Positions 16,496-24,718 of a DNA stretch of 45,523 nt are shown in pieces. The DNA is from an uncultured Solirubrobacteraceae bacterium (GTDB lineage Bacteria > Actinomycetota > Thermoleophilia > Solirubrobacterales > Solirubrobacteraceae). The notes beneath the pieces were generated by a model. The model did no database searches, was not told the origin of the DNA, and was given only the letters and a program-made list of their open reading frames with translations. The stretch lies in contig CADCVR010000094.1 of NCBI GenBank assembly GCA_902806205.1, positions 1-45,523 of the forward strand, given 5' to 3'. The translations under genes and the position numbers were made by a program. The first letter of the stretch is position 1. Each line of letters begins with the position of its first letter.

Positions 16496-17461
16496 GTGAA
16501 GCCCACCCCCATCACGTTCGCGCCGCTCTTCGTCGAGCGCGTGTGGGGCGGACGCGGGCTGCAGAAGACGTTCGGCAAGTCCTTGCCGCCCGACGCGCTG
16601 ATCGGCGAGTCGTGGGAAGTCGTCGACCGGTCCGAGGAGCAGAGCGTCGTGGCGTCCGGACCGCTGGCGGGCGCGGAGCTGCACGTACTGTGGACCGAAG
16701 AACGCGAGCGCATCTTCGGGGAGCGTGCGGCCCACGCGGGCCCCCGTTTCCCGATCCTCGCGAAGCTCCTCGACGCGGACGACGCGGTCTCCGTCCAGGT
16801 TCACCCGTCGGCGCAGCGAGCCGTGGAGTTCGGCGGCGAGCCGAAGAGCGAGCTCTGGTACCTGGCGGACACCGACCCGGGGGCACACCTGCTCGCGGGT
16901 CTGCGCGGCGGCGTCACCCGGGAGGCCTTCACGGCCGCGCTGAGGGCCGGCGAGGACGTCACGGCGATGCTGCACCGCATCGACGTCGCGGTCGGTGACG
17001 CGCTCTTCATCCCCGCCGGCCGCGTGCACGCGATCGGCGCGGGCTGCCGCATCGTGGAGATCCAGCAGAACTCCGACACGACCTACCGCGTCTTCGACTT
17101 CAACCGGCCCGGGCTCGACGGACGGCTGCGCGAGCTCCACATCCCGCAGTCGGTGGCCTCGATCGACTTCTCCGACGTCGAGCCCGCCGCGCGCCCGCCC
17201 GGCGACGGCATCATCGCCGCGAACGCCTTCTTCACGGTGACCCGCCGGACGGTCGCAGGCCAGGCCGAGCGCGTGACCGCGGAGGGTGAGTGCGCGATCG
17301 TCTGCGTCCTGACCGGCGAGGCGACCTGCGGCGAGCAGCGCTTCAGCCCCGGTTGCTTCTTCCTCGTGCCCGCCGACGCGGGCGACGAGCTGCGCTTGAC
17401 GGGACCGGCCGAGGTGCTCGTCGCCGAGCTCCCTGACCGCCGACCGCCTACAGGGCCTTGA
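16496..17461 (+). CDS. manA: Mannose-6-phosphate isomerase, class I
   Basis: 321 residues from GTG 16496. Zn-dependent cupin enzyme converting mannose 6-phosphate and fructose 6-phosphate, feeding GDP-mannose and glycan synthesis. Metal ligands are visible as Q101 and H103 (VQVHPS), E119 (KSELWY) and H178 (GRVHAIG). The N-terminus PLFVERVWGGRGLQ and YRVFDFNR near 197-204 are typical of the short bacterial type I form. Its last 14 bp overlap the end of pntB on the opposite strand. The nearby glycosyltransferases and epimerase could use its product, but they are not in the same operon. Confidence 0.93.
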   Translation: MKPTPITFAPLFVERVWGGRGLQKTFGKSLPPDALIGESWEVVDRSEEQSVVASGPLAGAELHVLWTEERERIFGERAAHAGPRFPILAKLLDADDAVSVQVHPSAQRAVEFGGEPKSELWYLADTDPGAHLLAGLRGGVTREAFTAALRAGEDVTAMLHRIDVAVGDALFIPAGRVHAIGAGCRIVEIQQNSDTTYRVFDFNRPGLDGRLRELHIPQSVASIDFSDVEPAARPPGDGIIAANAFFTVTRRTVAGQAERVTAEGECAIVCVLTGEATCGEQRFSPGCFFLVPADAGDELRLTGPAEVLVAELPDRRPPTGP

Positions 17462-18860
17462 GCTCCTCGGTGACCTCGGCGATCGACTTCTTCGCGTCGC
17501 CGAAGAGCATCGACGTCTTCGGGTTGACGAACAGCGGGTTGTCGATGCCGGCGTAGCCCGAGCTCATCGAGCGCTTGAGCACGATGACCGACTGCGACTC
17601 GTCGACGTTCAGGATCGGCATGCCGTAGATCGGCGAGTCGGGCTTCGTCCGCGCGTCGGGGTTCGTCACGTCGTTGGCCCCGATCACGATGGAGACGTCC
17701 GTGCGGGGGAACTCCCCGTTGATGTCGTCCATCTCCTTGAGCTGCTCGTAGGGCACGTCGGCCTCGGCCAGGAGGACGTTCATGTGCCCCGGCATGCGGC
17801 CCGCGACCGGGTGGATCGCGTACTTGACCGCGACACCCTTCTCCTCGAGCAGCTTGGCCATCTCGCGCACGGCGTGCTGCGCCTGGGAGACCGCCATGCC
17901 GTAGCCCGGCACGACGACGACCTGGCGCGCGTAGGCCATCTGGATCGCCACGTCGGAGGCCGAGGTCGAGCGGACCGTGCCCCCGCCCGCGCCGACCGCG
18001 CCCGCCGCGGCCTCGACGGTCCCGCCGAAACCGCCCGCGATGACCGACGTGATGGTGCGGTTCATCGCGGTGGCCATCTGCTGGGTCAGCAGCGTGCCCG
18101 AGGCCCCCACGATCATGCCCGCGACGATCAGGGCGGTGTTGTCCAGCGCGACGCCCGTCGCCGCCGCGCTGAGGCCGGTGAACGCGTTGAGCAGCGAGAT
18201 GACCACGGGCATGTCCGCCCCGCCGATCGGCAGCACGAGCAGATTGCCGAGCGCCGCGGCGGCCAGCAGCAGCGTGATGATCAGGTACTCGTCGTTCTGG
18301 CCGGCGATGACCGCCACGCCGCACCCGATCGCGACGAGTGCCAGCAGCGCGTTGAGCGGCGTCTGCAGCGCCCCGATCGTGACGGGCTTGCCGTCGATGA
18401 GCCCCTGCAGCTTGGCGAACGCGATGTTCGAACCCCAGAAGGAGACCGAGCCGACGATCGCCGCGAAGACCGAGAAGATCGCGACGTACGTCGGGACGTC
18501 CGCGAAGCCGTCGGAGCTGCGGAACTCGACCCAGGCGATCAGGGCGACCGCCCCGCCGCCGACGCCGTTGAACAGCGCCACCATCTGCGGCATCTGGGTC
18601 ATCTTCACCTGGCGTGCCGCGGGCACGCCGACCACCGTGCCGATGATCACGCCCAGCAGGACGATCAGCGCGTTGTTCAGGTCGTCGACCAGGAGGGTCG
18701 CGACGACCGCGAGCGCCATGCCGACGGCGGCGATGCGGTTGCCGCGAACCGCAGTCTTGGGTCCGGTCAGGCCGCTCAGACCGTAGATGAACAGCCCGAA
18801 GGAGAGGATGTAGAGGACGTTGCGGAACTCCGGCTCGGTGACGACCGACGCGAGGACCAT
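17448..18860 (-). CDS. pntB: NAD(P) transhydrogenase subunit beta
   Basis: 470 residues from ATG 18860. Membrane and NADP(H)-binding (domain III) subunit of the proton-pumping transhydrogenase, which moves hydride from NADH to NADP+ using the proton gradient. About nine hydrophobic helices fill the first 280 residues (GVGGGAVALIAWVEF is typical). The C-terminal dIII carries VVVPGYGMAVSQAQH, HPVAGRMPGHMNVLLAEADVPY and VIVLKRSMSSGYAGIDNPLF. Its start shares one base with the upstream gene's stop (TGATG). Its end overlaps manA by 14 bp in convergent orientation. Confidence 0.96.
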   Translation of the reverse strand: MVLASVVTEPEFRNVLYILSFGLFIYGLSGLTGPKTAVRGNRIAAVGMALAVVATLLVDDLNNALIVLLGVIIGTVVGVPAARQVKMTQMPQMVALFNGVGGGAVALIAWVEFRSSDGFADVPTYVAIFSVFAAIVGSVSFWGSNIAFAKLQGLIDGKPVTIGALQTPLNALLALVAIGCGVAVIAGQNDEYLIITLLLAAAALGNLLVLPIGGADMPVVISLLNAFTGLSAAATGVALDNTALIVAGMIVGASGTLLTQQMATAMNRTITSVIAGGFGGTVEAAAGAVGAGGGTVRSTSASDVAIQMAYARQVVVVPGYGMAVSQAQHAVREMAKLLEEKGVAVKYAIHPVAGRMPGHMNVLLAEADVPYEQLKEMDDINGEFPRTDVSIVIGANDVTNPDARTKPDSPIYGMPILNVDESQSVIVLKRSMSSGYAGIDNPLFVNPKTSMLFGDAKKSIAEVTEELKAL

Positions 18861-19174
18861 CAGGACTCCTCCCCCTCGGGGAGTGCAGCGGGTGCCGGCT
18901 TCTCCTTGAACATGTCGAGCATCCGGTCGGTCACGAGGAAGCCGCCGACCACGTTGATCGTCCCGAAGACGACCGCGATCAGCAGCAGCGCGTCGTTCAG
19001 GAAGCCCTGGGCTTCGCCCTCGACGAGCAGGATGATCCCCCCGAGGATCACGATGCCGTGGATCGCGTTCGTGCCCGACATCAGCGGCGTGTGCAGCGTG
19101 TTGGGCACCTTGGAGATCACCGCGTACCCGACGAAGCCGGCGAGGACGAGGATCGAGAGGTTGGTGATGAGCAC
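18860..19174 (-). CDS. pntAB: NAD(P) transhydrogenase, small membrane alpha subunit
   Basis: 104 residues with three hydrophobic helices (LSILVLAGFVGYAVI, NAIHGIVILGGIILLV, LLLIAVVFGTINVVGGFLV). This is the membrane part that is fused to PntA in enteric bacteria but a separate polypeptide in many actinobacteria and alphaproteobacteria. TLHTPLMSGTNAIHG is the characteristic signature. It lies 3 bp after the soluble subunit and overlaps pntB by one base, so all three are co-transcribed and probably coupled. Confidence 0.95.
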   Translation of the reverse strand: MLITNLSILVLAGFVGYAVISKVPNTLHTPLMSGTNAIHGIVILGGIILLVEGEAQGFLNDALLLIAVVFGTINVVGGFLVTDRMLDMFKEKPAPAALPEGEES

Positions 19175-19177
19175 GTC

Positions 19178-20290
19178 TCAGCCCTCCTGGGTCTGCTTGG
19201 CACGCTCGTGGACGATCTCGCCGTCGCGGGTCACGCAGGCCCCGGCGATGATCTCGTCCTCGAAGTCCAGCTCGAGCTCGCCCTCCTCGGAGAGCATGAG
19301 CTCGATGAGGGCCGAGACGTTGCGGGCGTAGAGCTGGCTGGAGTGCTCGGGCATGGCGGCGGGCAGGTTCAGCGGGGAGACGATAGTCACGTCGTGGACG
19401 ACCGTCGTCTCCCCCGGGGTCGTCAGCTCGCAGTTGCCGCCGGTCTCCCCCGCGAGGTCGACGATCACCGAGCCGGGCTTCATGCCCTCCACCGCCGCGG
19501 CGGTCACCAGGCGCGGCGCCGGGCGGCCAGGTACCAGGGCGGTGGTGATGACGACGTCGAAGCCCTTGGTCGCCTCGGTGAGCGCTTGTTGTTGCTGCTC
19601 GCGCTCCTCCGCGGTCAGCTCGCGGGCGTAGCCGCCCTCTCCGGAGGCGTCGATGCCGAGGTCGAGCCACTTCGCTCCGAGCGACTCGACCTGCTCGGCG
19701 GTCTCGGGGCGGACGTCGTAGCCCGTGGTCTGCGCCCCGAGGCGGCGCGCCGTCGCCAGGGCCTGCAGGCCGGCGACGCCGATCCCGAGCACGAGGACCT
19801 TGGCCGGCGGGATGGTCCCCGCGGCGGTCATCAGCATCGGGAAGAAGCGCGTGGAGTGCTCGGCCCCCGCGAGAACCGCCTTGTAGCCCATGACGTTCGA
19901 CTGGGAGGAGAGCGCGTCCATCGCCTGCGCGCGCGAGATGCGCGGGATCGCCTCCATCGCGAAGGCGGTGGTGCCCTTGTCGCGCAGCGCGGGGATCGTC
20001 TCGCCCTTGGTCAGCGGCGCGAGGAAGCCGACGAGAACCGATCCCTGCCCCAGTCGCGCGACCTCTTCGGTGCTCGGTGCGGCGACCTTGACGACGACAT
20101 CGGCGCTCCACGGGTCCGCGAGCTCCGCTCCCGCGGCCTCGTAGAGGCCGTCAGGGATCAGGGCCCGCTCCCCGGAGCCGGGCTCGACGACGACGTCGAC
20201 CCCCTTGGCCTTGAGTTTCTTGACGACTTCCGGGACGAGCGCGACGCGGCGCTCCTCCAAGGCGGTCTCCTTCGGGACTCCGAGGCGCAT
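19178..20290 (-). CDS. pntAA: NAD(P) transhydrogenase, soluble NAD(H)-binding alpha subunit
   Basis: 370 residues from ATG 20290 (MRLGVPKET); the frame opens 48 bp further upstream, but the family starts at this Met. Domain I of the transhydrogenase, related to alanine dehydrogenase. Features: RVALVPEVVKKL near 15-26, SSQSNVMGYKAV near 128-139 and the NAD-binding VLGIGVAGLQALATARRLGA with GxGxxG at 169-174. Also present are GYDVRPE and the mobile-loop region after residue 225 (EQQQQALTEATKGFDVVITT). First gene of the three-gene operon. Confidence 0.95.
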   Translation of the reverse strand: MRLGVPKETALEERRVALVPEVVKKLKAKGVDVVVEPGSGERALIPDGLYEAAGAELADPWSADVVVKVAAPSTEEVARLGQGSVLVGFLAPLTKGETIPALRDKGTTAFAMEAIPRISRAQAMDALSSQSNVMGYKAVLAGAEHSTRFFPMLMTAAGTIPPAKVLVLGIGVAGLQALATARRLGAQTTGYDVRPETAEQVESLGAKWLDLGIDASGEGGYARELTAEEREQQQQALTEATKGFDVVITTALVPGRPAPRLVTAAAVEGMKPGSVIVDLAGETGGNCELTTPGETTVVHDVTIVSPLNLPAAMPEHSSQLYARNVSALIELMLSEEGELELDFEDEIIAGACVTRDGEIVHERAKQTQEG

Positions 20291-20301
20291 GAAGGAGCCG
20301 C

Positions 20302-20328
20302 AAGCTATTGCATCCGTCGGGCGGATGC
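20302..20328 (-). promoter_or_regulatory. pnt operon promoter region with hairpin
   Basis: A -10-like TAGCTT (20307-20302) ends 11 nt before the ATG. Directly upstream is a perfect inverted repeat, GCATCCG-CCCGA-CGGATGC (20328-20310), which may be an operator. No strong ribosome-binding site is seen. Confidence 0.45.
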
Positions 20329-20533
20329 CTCGACGCACCGTCGCAAAAAGCCCCAGCGTCCAGCCTGTTCATGCTCTCGGTCCGGAGATGACAGACAAGG
20401 CCGGCCCGTGTACCTTGGCGCGTGCGGACCCGCGACGGGCCGGTCCGGGACCGCCCGCGGGTGGTCGATCGATGGGGACCGTCAGGCACCACGGTCGCAG
20501 CGCCTGCCCCGAGCCCGGCGCTCAGGCAGGCAG

Positions 20534-21559
20534 TCAGCCCCCGGACGGTCCGGTCGTGCCCGTCTCCCGCCGGGGGACCAGCGGCACGTTGACGGCCTGC
20601 CCGTCGTCGATCCCGAGCGCGAACTTCCCACCGAGATTGCCCTCCTGCAGCGCGTCGGCGGCCGCCAGCACGCCCGCTTCGTCGGTGCCCGTGACGATCC
20701 ACACGGGTCGACCGCCCTCGAAGCGCGTCGCGGCGATGAGTCCCGCGCCGGGTCCGAGCGTCCGGGCGACGCGACCCTGCCCGTCGAGGATCGCGATCGT
20801 CCTTCCGTCGGGCGCGGGCCGTGCGTAGACGCCGCTGGCCTGCGGCCCGTTCTCGAGGTTGCGGACGGTCTCGTCGTTGCGGATCGCGCGGTAGACCCCG
20901 GCGATGATCCGGTTGGTCTCCTTGCTCAGCGAGGTCTGCAGCCCGCCCTTGCCCGCGAGGACCCCCACCTCGGCCAGTCGCTCGCCCGTGGCGACGCAGT
21001 GCCGCGAGCGCGGCTCGGTGCACTCCAGGCGCGTGGGCAGGCGGTCGCCGTCGTAGCCGTGCACGAACGGCTCGGGGAACGAGCCGATCACCGCGGGGAT
21101 GCGCTGCGTCACGCCCCCGTCGTGGCGGTCCCACCAGATCCGGTCGCTCGGACGGACCTTCACCGCCGACGCGCCCTGCTCGGTCTCGACGCCGTTGACG
21201 TAGAAGAACCAGTCGTAGGGGCGGCCGTCCTGGCGCCCGCCGGCGCGGCCGTCGATCGACTGCACGAAGCCACCGCCGGAGCGGGTCTCGACGTCCGCGT
21301 TGCGTTGCAGCAGCCGCATGACGGTGTCCGACGCGGTGCTCTCGGGACCGTCGAGCTCCTGGAGGCGGACCGTCCCGAAGTCCTCGGTGATGAGCAGCCG
21401 CAATGACGTCTGGCGGGCGCCGGTCCCGACGCCGCAGGCGCCGAGGACCAGCGCCGCGAGGACGATCAGGAAGGCGGTCCTCGGCGGGCGCCGCCGTGGC
21501 AACGCGGGGATGACGAGGCGCGGCCGCCTAGCCGTGGGGTCCAGTGGCTGCTTGCGCAT
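20534..21559 (-). CDS. DUF4430 (transcobalamin C-terminal-like) lipoprotein
   Basis: 341 residues from ATG 21559. The frame is open to 21679 upstream, but this Met leads into basic residues, a hydrophobic segment and a lipobox (AFLIVLAALVLGACG; LGAC Cys is the predicted lipidated residue). The next 100 or so residues resemble DUF4430, the fold shared with the transcobalamin/intrinsic-factor C-terminal domain: SLRLLITEDFG, TVMRLLQRNADVET, then GRPYDWFFYVNGVE and RIWWDRHDGG. The C-terminal half is a further alpha/beta domain. It is divergent from cobalamin adenosyltransferase (141 bp between starts), so corrinoid capture at the cell surface is a reasonable hypothesis. Confidence 0.8.
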   Translation of the reverse strand: MRKQPLDPTARRPRLVIPALPRRRPPRTAFLIVLAALVLGACGVGTGARQTSLRLLITEDFGTVRLQELDGPESTASDTVMRLLQRNADVETRSGGGFVQSIDGRAGGRQDGRPYDWFFYVNGVETEQGASAVKVRPSDRIWWDRHDGGVTQRIPAVIGSFPEPFVHGYDGDRLPTRLECTEPRSRHCVATGERLAEVGVLAGKGGLQTSLSKETNRIIAGVYRAIRNDETVRNLENGPQASGVYARPAPDGRTIAILDGQGRVARTLGPGAGLIAATRFEGGRPVWIVTGTDEAGVLAAADALQEGNLGGKFALGIDDGQAVNVPLVPRRETGTTGPSGG

Positions 21560-21684
21560 GCGATGGGGCTCGAACTGCGCCCGGTCACCGTGGCGGGTCC
21601 GGGCCGGATCGGCCCAGGACTTCCCTCGCGCCACCGACCGTTCGAGGGTGGAGTGTACGCCCCCCGATCGCTCCGGCACGCCAA

Positions 21685-21690
21685 TACAGT
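21685..21690 (+). promoter_or_regulatory. Candidate -10 box of the adenosyltransferase gene (leaderless)
   Basis: TACAGT ends 9 nt before the ATG at 21700, and no ribosome-binding site is present. No cobalamin riboswitch is visible in the 140-bp divergent region. Confidence 0.5.
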
Positions 21691-21699
21691 CCGTCCCCC

Positions 21700-22251
21700 A
21701 TGACCGTGAACCTGACCCGGATCTACACGAAGCTCGGCGACGCGGGCGACACGCACCTCGGCGACATGTCCCGGGTGCCCAAGACGCACCCTCGCGTGGA
21801 GGCCTACGGCGACGTGGACGAGCTCAACGCCCAGGTGGGAGTGACGCTCACGCTCGACGGGCTGCCCGCGGCCTACGCGGGCTGGCTGGGACAGGTGCAG
21901 AACGACCTGTTCGACGTCGGCGCCGATCTCTCCGTGCCGCACGAGGGTGACCGTGCCCGCCTACGCGTGAAGCCCGAGCAGACCACGTGGCTCGAGGACC
22001 GCTGCGATGAGGTCAACGCCACCCTGGCTCCGCTCAAGAGCTTCGTCCTGCCCGGAGGGACGCCGGCCGCCGCGCACCTGCACATCTGCCGGACGGTCTG
22101 CCGGCGCGCCGAGCGCCGCGCGCTGCTCGTCGAGGACGGGAATCCCGAGGTGCTGCGCTACCTCAACCGGCTCTCCGACCTGCTGTTCATCCTCTCCCGC
22201 GGCGCGAACGGCCCCTCGGAGCCGCTCTGGCAGCCCGGCAAGTTCCAGTAG
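21700..22251 (+). CDS. Cob(I)alamin adenosyltransferase, PduO type
   Basis: 183 residues from ATG 21700. Transfers the adenosyl group of ATP to cob(I)alamin to make adenosylcobalamin. The N-terminal ATP-binding signature TRIYTKLGDAGDTHLGD is at about 6-22. YGDVDELNAQVGV, FVLPGGTPAAAHLHICRTVCRRAERR and YLNRLSDLLFILSR follow, all typical of the PduO-type five-helix family. Length is normal. Its divergent neighbour is a DUF4430 lipoprotein. Confidence 0.93.
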   Translation: MTVNLTRIYTKLGDAGDTHLGDMSRVPKTHPRVEAYGDVDELNAQVGVTLTLDGLPAAYAGWLGQVQNDLFDVGADLSVPHEGDRARLRVKPEQTTWLEDRCDEVNATLAPLKSFVLPGGTPAAAHLHICRTVCRRAERRALLVEDGNPEVLRYLNRLSDLLFILSRGANGPSEPLWQPGKFQ

Positions 22252-22273
22252 CGGCGCGCGACGCCGAGCCGCG

Positions 22274-23122
22274 CTAGGCGGAGCGGACGCCGCGGGCGAG
22301 CACGACCACCAGCGTCACCGCCAGGGCGGCGATGCCGCCGGCACCCGCCACGAACGTCGAGTGGTCGGCCGCGAAGCGCATGACGTCGCCGGGCCGGGCC
22401 AGCCAGACGGCCAGCCCGACCGCCGCGGCGCCCAGGCCGAGCGCGAGCGAGGGAAGCGCGTCGGCCGGTCGCAGCTTCGCCTCGAGCCGCAGGCCGGAGG
22501 GCCGATGCTGCTCGAGGCGGACGAGGCCCGCCACGACCAACAGCGTCCAGGTGGTGGCCACGAAGAACCCGCCGAGGACGTCGGAGGGGAAGTGCCAGCC
22601 CAGCGCGAGGATCGAATACGAGACGCTGATGGCGAAGGCCGCGCCGACGGCGGCGGCGGTCGGGCGCGCACGGCGCGGCACGGCGAGAATCGCGCAGAGC
22701 GCAAGGGTCATCGCGGCGGTGGCGTGCCCGCTCGGCCACGACGCGGCGCCGATCTGTCCCGAGCCGAGCCAGTCGTCGTAGCGGGGAGAGGCGAGCAGCG
22801 GCTTGAGCGTCCGGGTCGTCAGACCCGTCAGGACCAGCAGCGCCACGATCGCCGCCGCGACACGCGGCCGGCGACGCATGAGGGCGACGCCCGCGAGGGT
22901 GAAGCCGATGATCGCGTAGGGCAACGGGTCGGCGAGGTGCGCGATCCGGTCGATGAGCGGCGTCAGCCGCGGGCGGTTGAGCGCCGTGAAGCCCTGGAGC
23001 GCCGCCGCGTCGCGGACCCGGGCGAGCGGAACGAAGTAGGCCAGCACGCCGGTCACCGCAAGGCCGACGAAGCACGTCAGGGCGGCAAGGAGCGGGATGC
23101 GGGGCGTGCGCAGCATGTGCAT
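22274..23122 (-). CDS. PAP2-family membrane phosphatase
   Basis: 282 residues from ATG 23122 (a second ATG lies two codons later). About seven membrane segments. Phosphatidic acid phosphatase type 2 motifs: C1 with K107...R114 (KPLLASPRYD), C2 PSGH at 130-133 and C3 with H177 and D181 (GWHFPSDVLGG). The family removes phosphate from lipid pyrophosphates or phosphates such as undecaprenyl-PP or phosphatidate at the outer face of the membrane. It lies on the same strand downstream of two glycosyltransferase-fold genes (190-bp gap), so lipid-carrier recycling would fit. Confidence 0.88.
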   Translation of the reverse strand: MHMLRTPRIPLLAALTCFVGLAVTGVLAYFVPLARVRDAAALQGFTALNRPRLTPLIDRIAHLADPLPYAIIGFTLAGVALMRRRPRVAAAIVALLVLTGLTTRTLKPLLASPRYDDWLGSGQIGAASWPSGHATAAMTLALCAILAVPRRARPTAAAVGAAFAISVSYSILALGWHFPSDVLGGFFVATTWTLLVVAGLVRLEQHRPSGLRLEAKLRPADALPSLALGLGAAAVGLAVWLARPGDVMRFAADHSTFVAGAGGIAALAVTLVVVLARGVRSA

Positions 23123-23313
23123 GCAGTACAGCGAGCGTACCCGTGCGCCTGAACGGGCGCTCAACGCGGGAGGACGGCCTCGCCGGAGGCGTACGCCGTC
23201 TTTCTTGGGAAGGCCTCGGTGAGAGGACCCGGGGCCGGCGAGCAACGATTGGGGGGATCGGCTCGCATATGGAGCCCATCTGCCCAAGCGTTCTGACCGC
23301 GGGCGCGTGGCAC

Positions 23314-23937
23314 TCAAGCGAGATCCATCGCCGCGAGACCCCGGGCGAAGCGCGTGTGCGGCGCCGACCGCGCGACGGCGCGGGCGTCGGTGATCGTGTC
23401 GACGTCGAGCAACCCCGGCAGATCCACCACCCCGAGCCCGAGTGCGACGAGGCGCTCGCGCTGCCGGCTGCCCGTGTCGTCCGCGCTCATCGGCACGCCC
23501 GCGAACACCTGCTCGTCCGGCGTCCGCAGCCCGATGCCCCAGTAGCCGCCGTCGTCGGCGGGGGCGAAGACGCTCGCGGCTCTGGCGAGCCCCTCGAGCC
23601 CCGAGGTCAGGTGGGCCTCCGTGAGCTGCGGCGTGTCCATGCCGACGAGGAACGCGGCCTCCCCCACGTCCTCGAACGCGGCGGCGAGGCGCTCTCCCAG
23701 CCCGTCCCCGCGTTGCGCGAGGATCTCGAGGCCCTCGGGCAGCCAGCTTTCCCGCTCGCCGTCGAGGACGAGCACCCGGCGACGCGCCGGGGTGGCGAGC
23801 ACCGCGGCGAGCGTGTCCTCCAGCGCGGCCCGAGCGAGCTCGGCGGCCTGCTCGGGGGTGCACGGCGGGCACAGCCGCGTCTTGGAGCGCCCGGCGACGG
23901 GTGCCTTGGCGATCACGATGAGCACCCCGGCGCTCAC
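23314..23937 (-). CDS. DUF2064 / TIGR04282-like glycosyltransferase-fold protein
   Basis: 207 residues from a GTG that overlaps the upstream stop by 4 bp (GTGA). The N-terminus VLIVIAKAPVAGRSKTRL is the family signature (nucleotide-sugar binding, GT-A fold). LVGMDTPQL near 97-105 and FAPADDGGYWGIGLR near 122-136 also fit. Members are annotated as arsenosugar-type glycosyltransferases or nucleotidyltransferase-like proteins; the substrate is unknown here. It is translationally coupled to the GT2 gene, suggesting a shared pathway. Confidence 0.85.
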   Translation of the reverse strand: MSAGVLIVIAKAPVAGRSKTRLCPPCTPEQAAELARAALEDTLAAVLATPARRRVLVLDGERESWLPEGLEILAQRGDGLGERLAAAFEDVGEAAFLVGMDTPQLTEAHLTSGLEGLARAASVFAPADDGGYWGIGLRTPDEQVFAGVPMSADDTGSRQRERLVALGLGVVDLPGLLDVDTITDARAVARSAPHTRFARGLAAMDLA

Positions 23938-24635
23938 GCCCCTCCCTCCGCCGCGGCGGGCCGCTCGCGCGCCACGCGCGCGTCGACCTCCGCGAGCACG
24001 CGCAGCATGTCGCGCACCGCCTTCGCGGTGCCGCCGACGGTGCCCGTCACCTTCGACTTCCCGCCGTCGCGCAGCGCGTAGGACACGGGGCGCTCCTCGA
24101 TGCGCCAGCCCGCGGCGGCGGCACGGAGGACCATCTCCAGCGGCCAGCCGAAGCGGCGATCGGCGATCCCGAGCGCGAGGAGCTCCTCGCGACGGGCGGC
24201 GCGCATCGGCCCGAGGTCGGTCGTGCGGACGCCCGAGCGCCGGCGCAGCTCGAGGCTCAGGACGCGGTTGGCCAGCCGCGCGTGCGGGGGGAACGCGCCG
24301 GGCTGGGTCGGGCGGCGGGAGCCCAGAACGAGATCGGCGTGGCCGCCGGCGACACGGTCGGAGAGCGCGGCGAGCTCCTCCGGATCGAGCGAGCCGTCGC
24401 CGTCCATGAAGCAGACGACGTCTGCGGTGGCGGCGCTCAGGCCCGCGAAGCAGGCGGCGCCGAACCCCTTCTGCGGCTCGACGACCACGCGGGCTCCGAG
24501 CCTGCGCGCGACGTCGCCCGACCCGTCGGAGGAGCCGTTGTCGACGACGATGGGCCCGAAGTCCGCCGGAATCCGCCCGAGGACACCCGGCAGCGCCTGG
24601 GCCTCGTCGAGGACGGGAATGATGACCTCGCGCAC
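23934..24635 (-). CDS. Family 2 glycosyltransferase (dolichol-phosphate mannosyltransferase-like)
   Basis: 233 residues from GTG 24635. GT-A fold: VIIPVLDEAQALPGVL at the start, VVDNGSSDGSGDVARRLGA near 30-48, PQKGFGAACFAGLSAA and the DxD-type metal site CFMDGDGSLDPEE (D78, D80). Similar proteins transfer sugars from NDP-sugars to polyprenyl phosphate. No C-terminal membrane helices, so it is a soluble or peripheral form. It shares a divergent promoter region with the epimerase gene and is coupled to the DUF2064 gene. A TAGGGT box ends 7 nt before the GTG. Confidence 0.9.
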   Translation of the reverse strand: MREVIIPVLDEAQALPGVLGRIPADFGPIVVDNGSSDGSGDVARRLGARVVVEPQKGFGAACFAGLSAATADVVCFMDGDGSLDPEELAALSDRVAGGHADLVLGSRRPTQPGAFPPHARLANRVLSLELRRRSGVRTTDLGPMRAARREELLALGIADRRFGWPLEMVLRAAAAGWRIEERPVSYALRDGGKSKVTGTVGGTAKAVRDMLRVLAEVDARVARERPAAAEGGA

Positions 24636-24642
24636 CCGCGAG

Positions 24643-24710
24643 ACCCTAGATGAGTTGTTCCACGAGGCGGTCGCGCCGGCAGCGGATCCGTGGAACGACT
24701 CATCTAGCCT
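24643..24710. promoter_or_regulatory. Divergent promoter with 19-bp near-perfect inverted repeat
   Basis: Left arm CTAGATGAGTTGTTCCACG (24646-24664) and right arm CGTGGAACGACTCATCTAG (24689-24707) differ by one base and are 24 bp apart. Each arm leads into a TANNNT box, TAGGGT toward the glycosyltransferase (24648-24643) and TAGCCT toward the epimerase (24705-24710), ending 7 and 8 nt before the start codons. The right arm with flank is nearly the same as the glpD upstream stretch. Two mirror-image promoters or a paired operator. Confidence 0.75.
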
Positions 24711-24718
24711 CCCGCCCC

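Noticed and set aside
18861-20111. N-terminal extension of the pntB frame to 20111
   Set aside because: It overlaps the two alpha-subunit genes in another frame and has no family similarity; PntB starts at 18860.
21560-21699. Possible cobalamin riboswitch between the DUF4430 and adenosyltransferase genes
   Set aside because: The region is too short and no B12-box-like sequence is visible; the -10 box sits 9 nt from the start.
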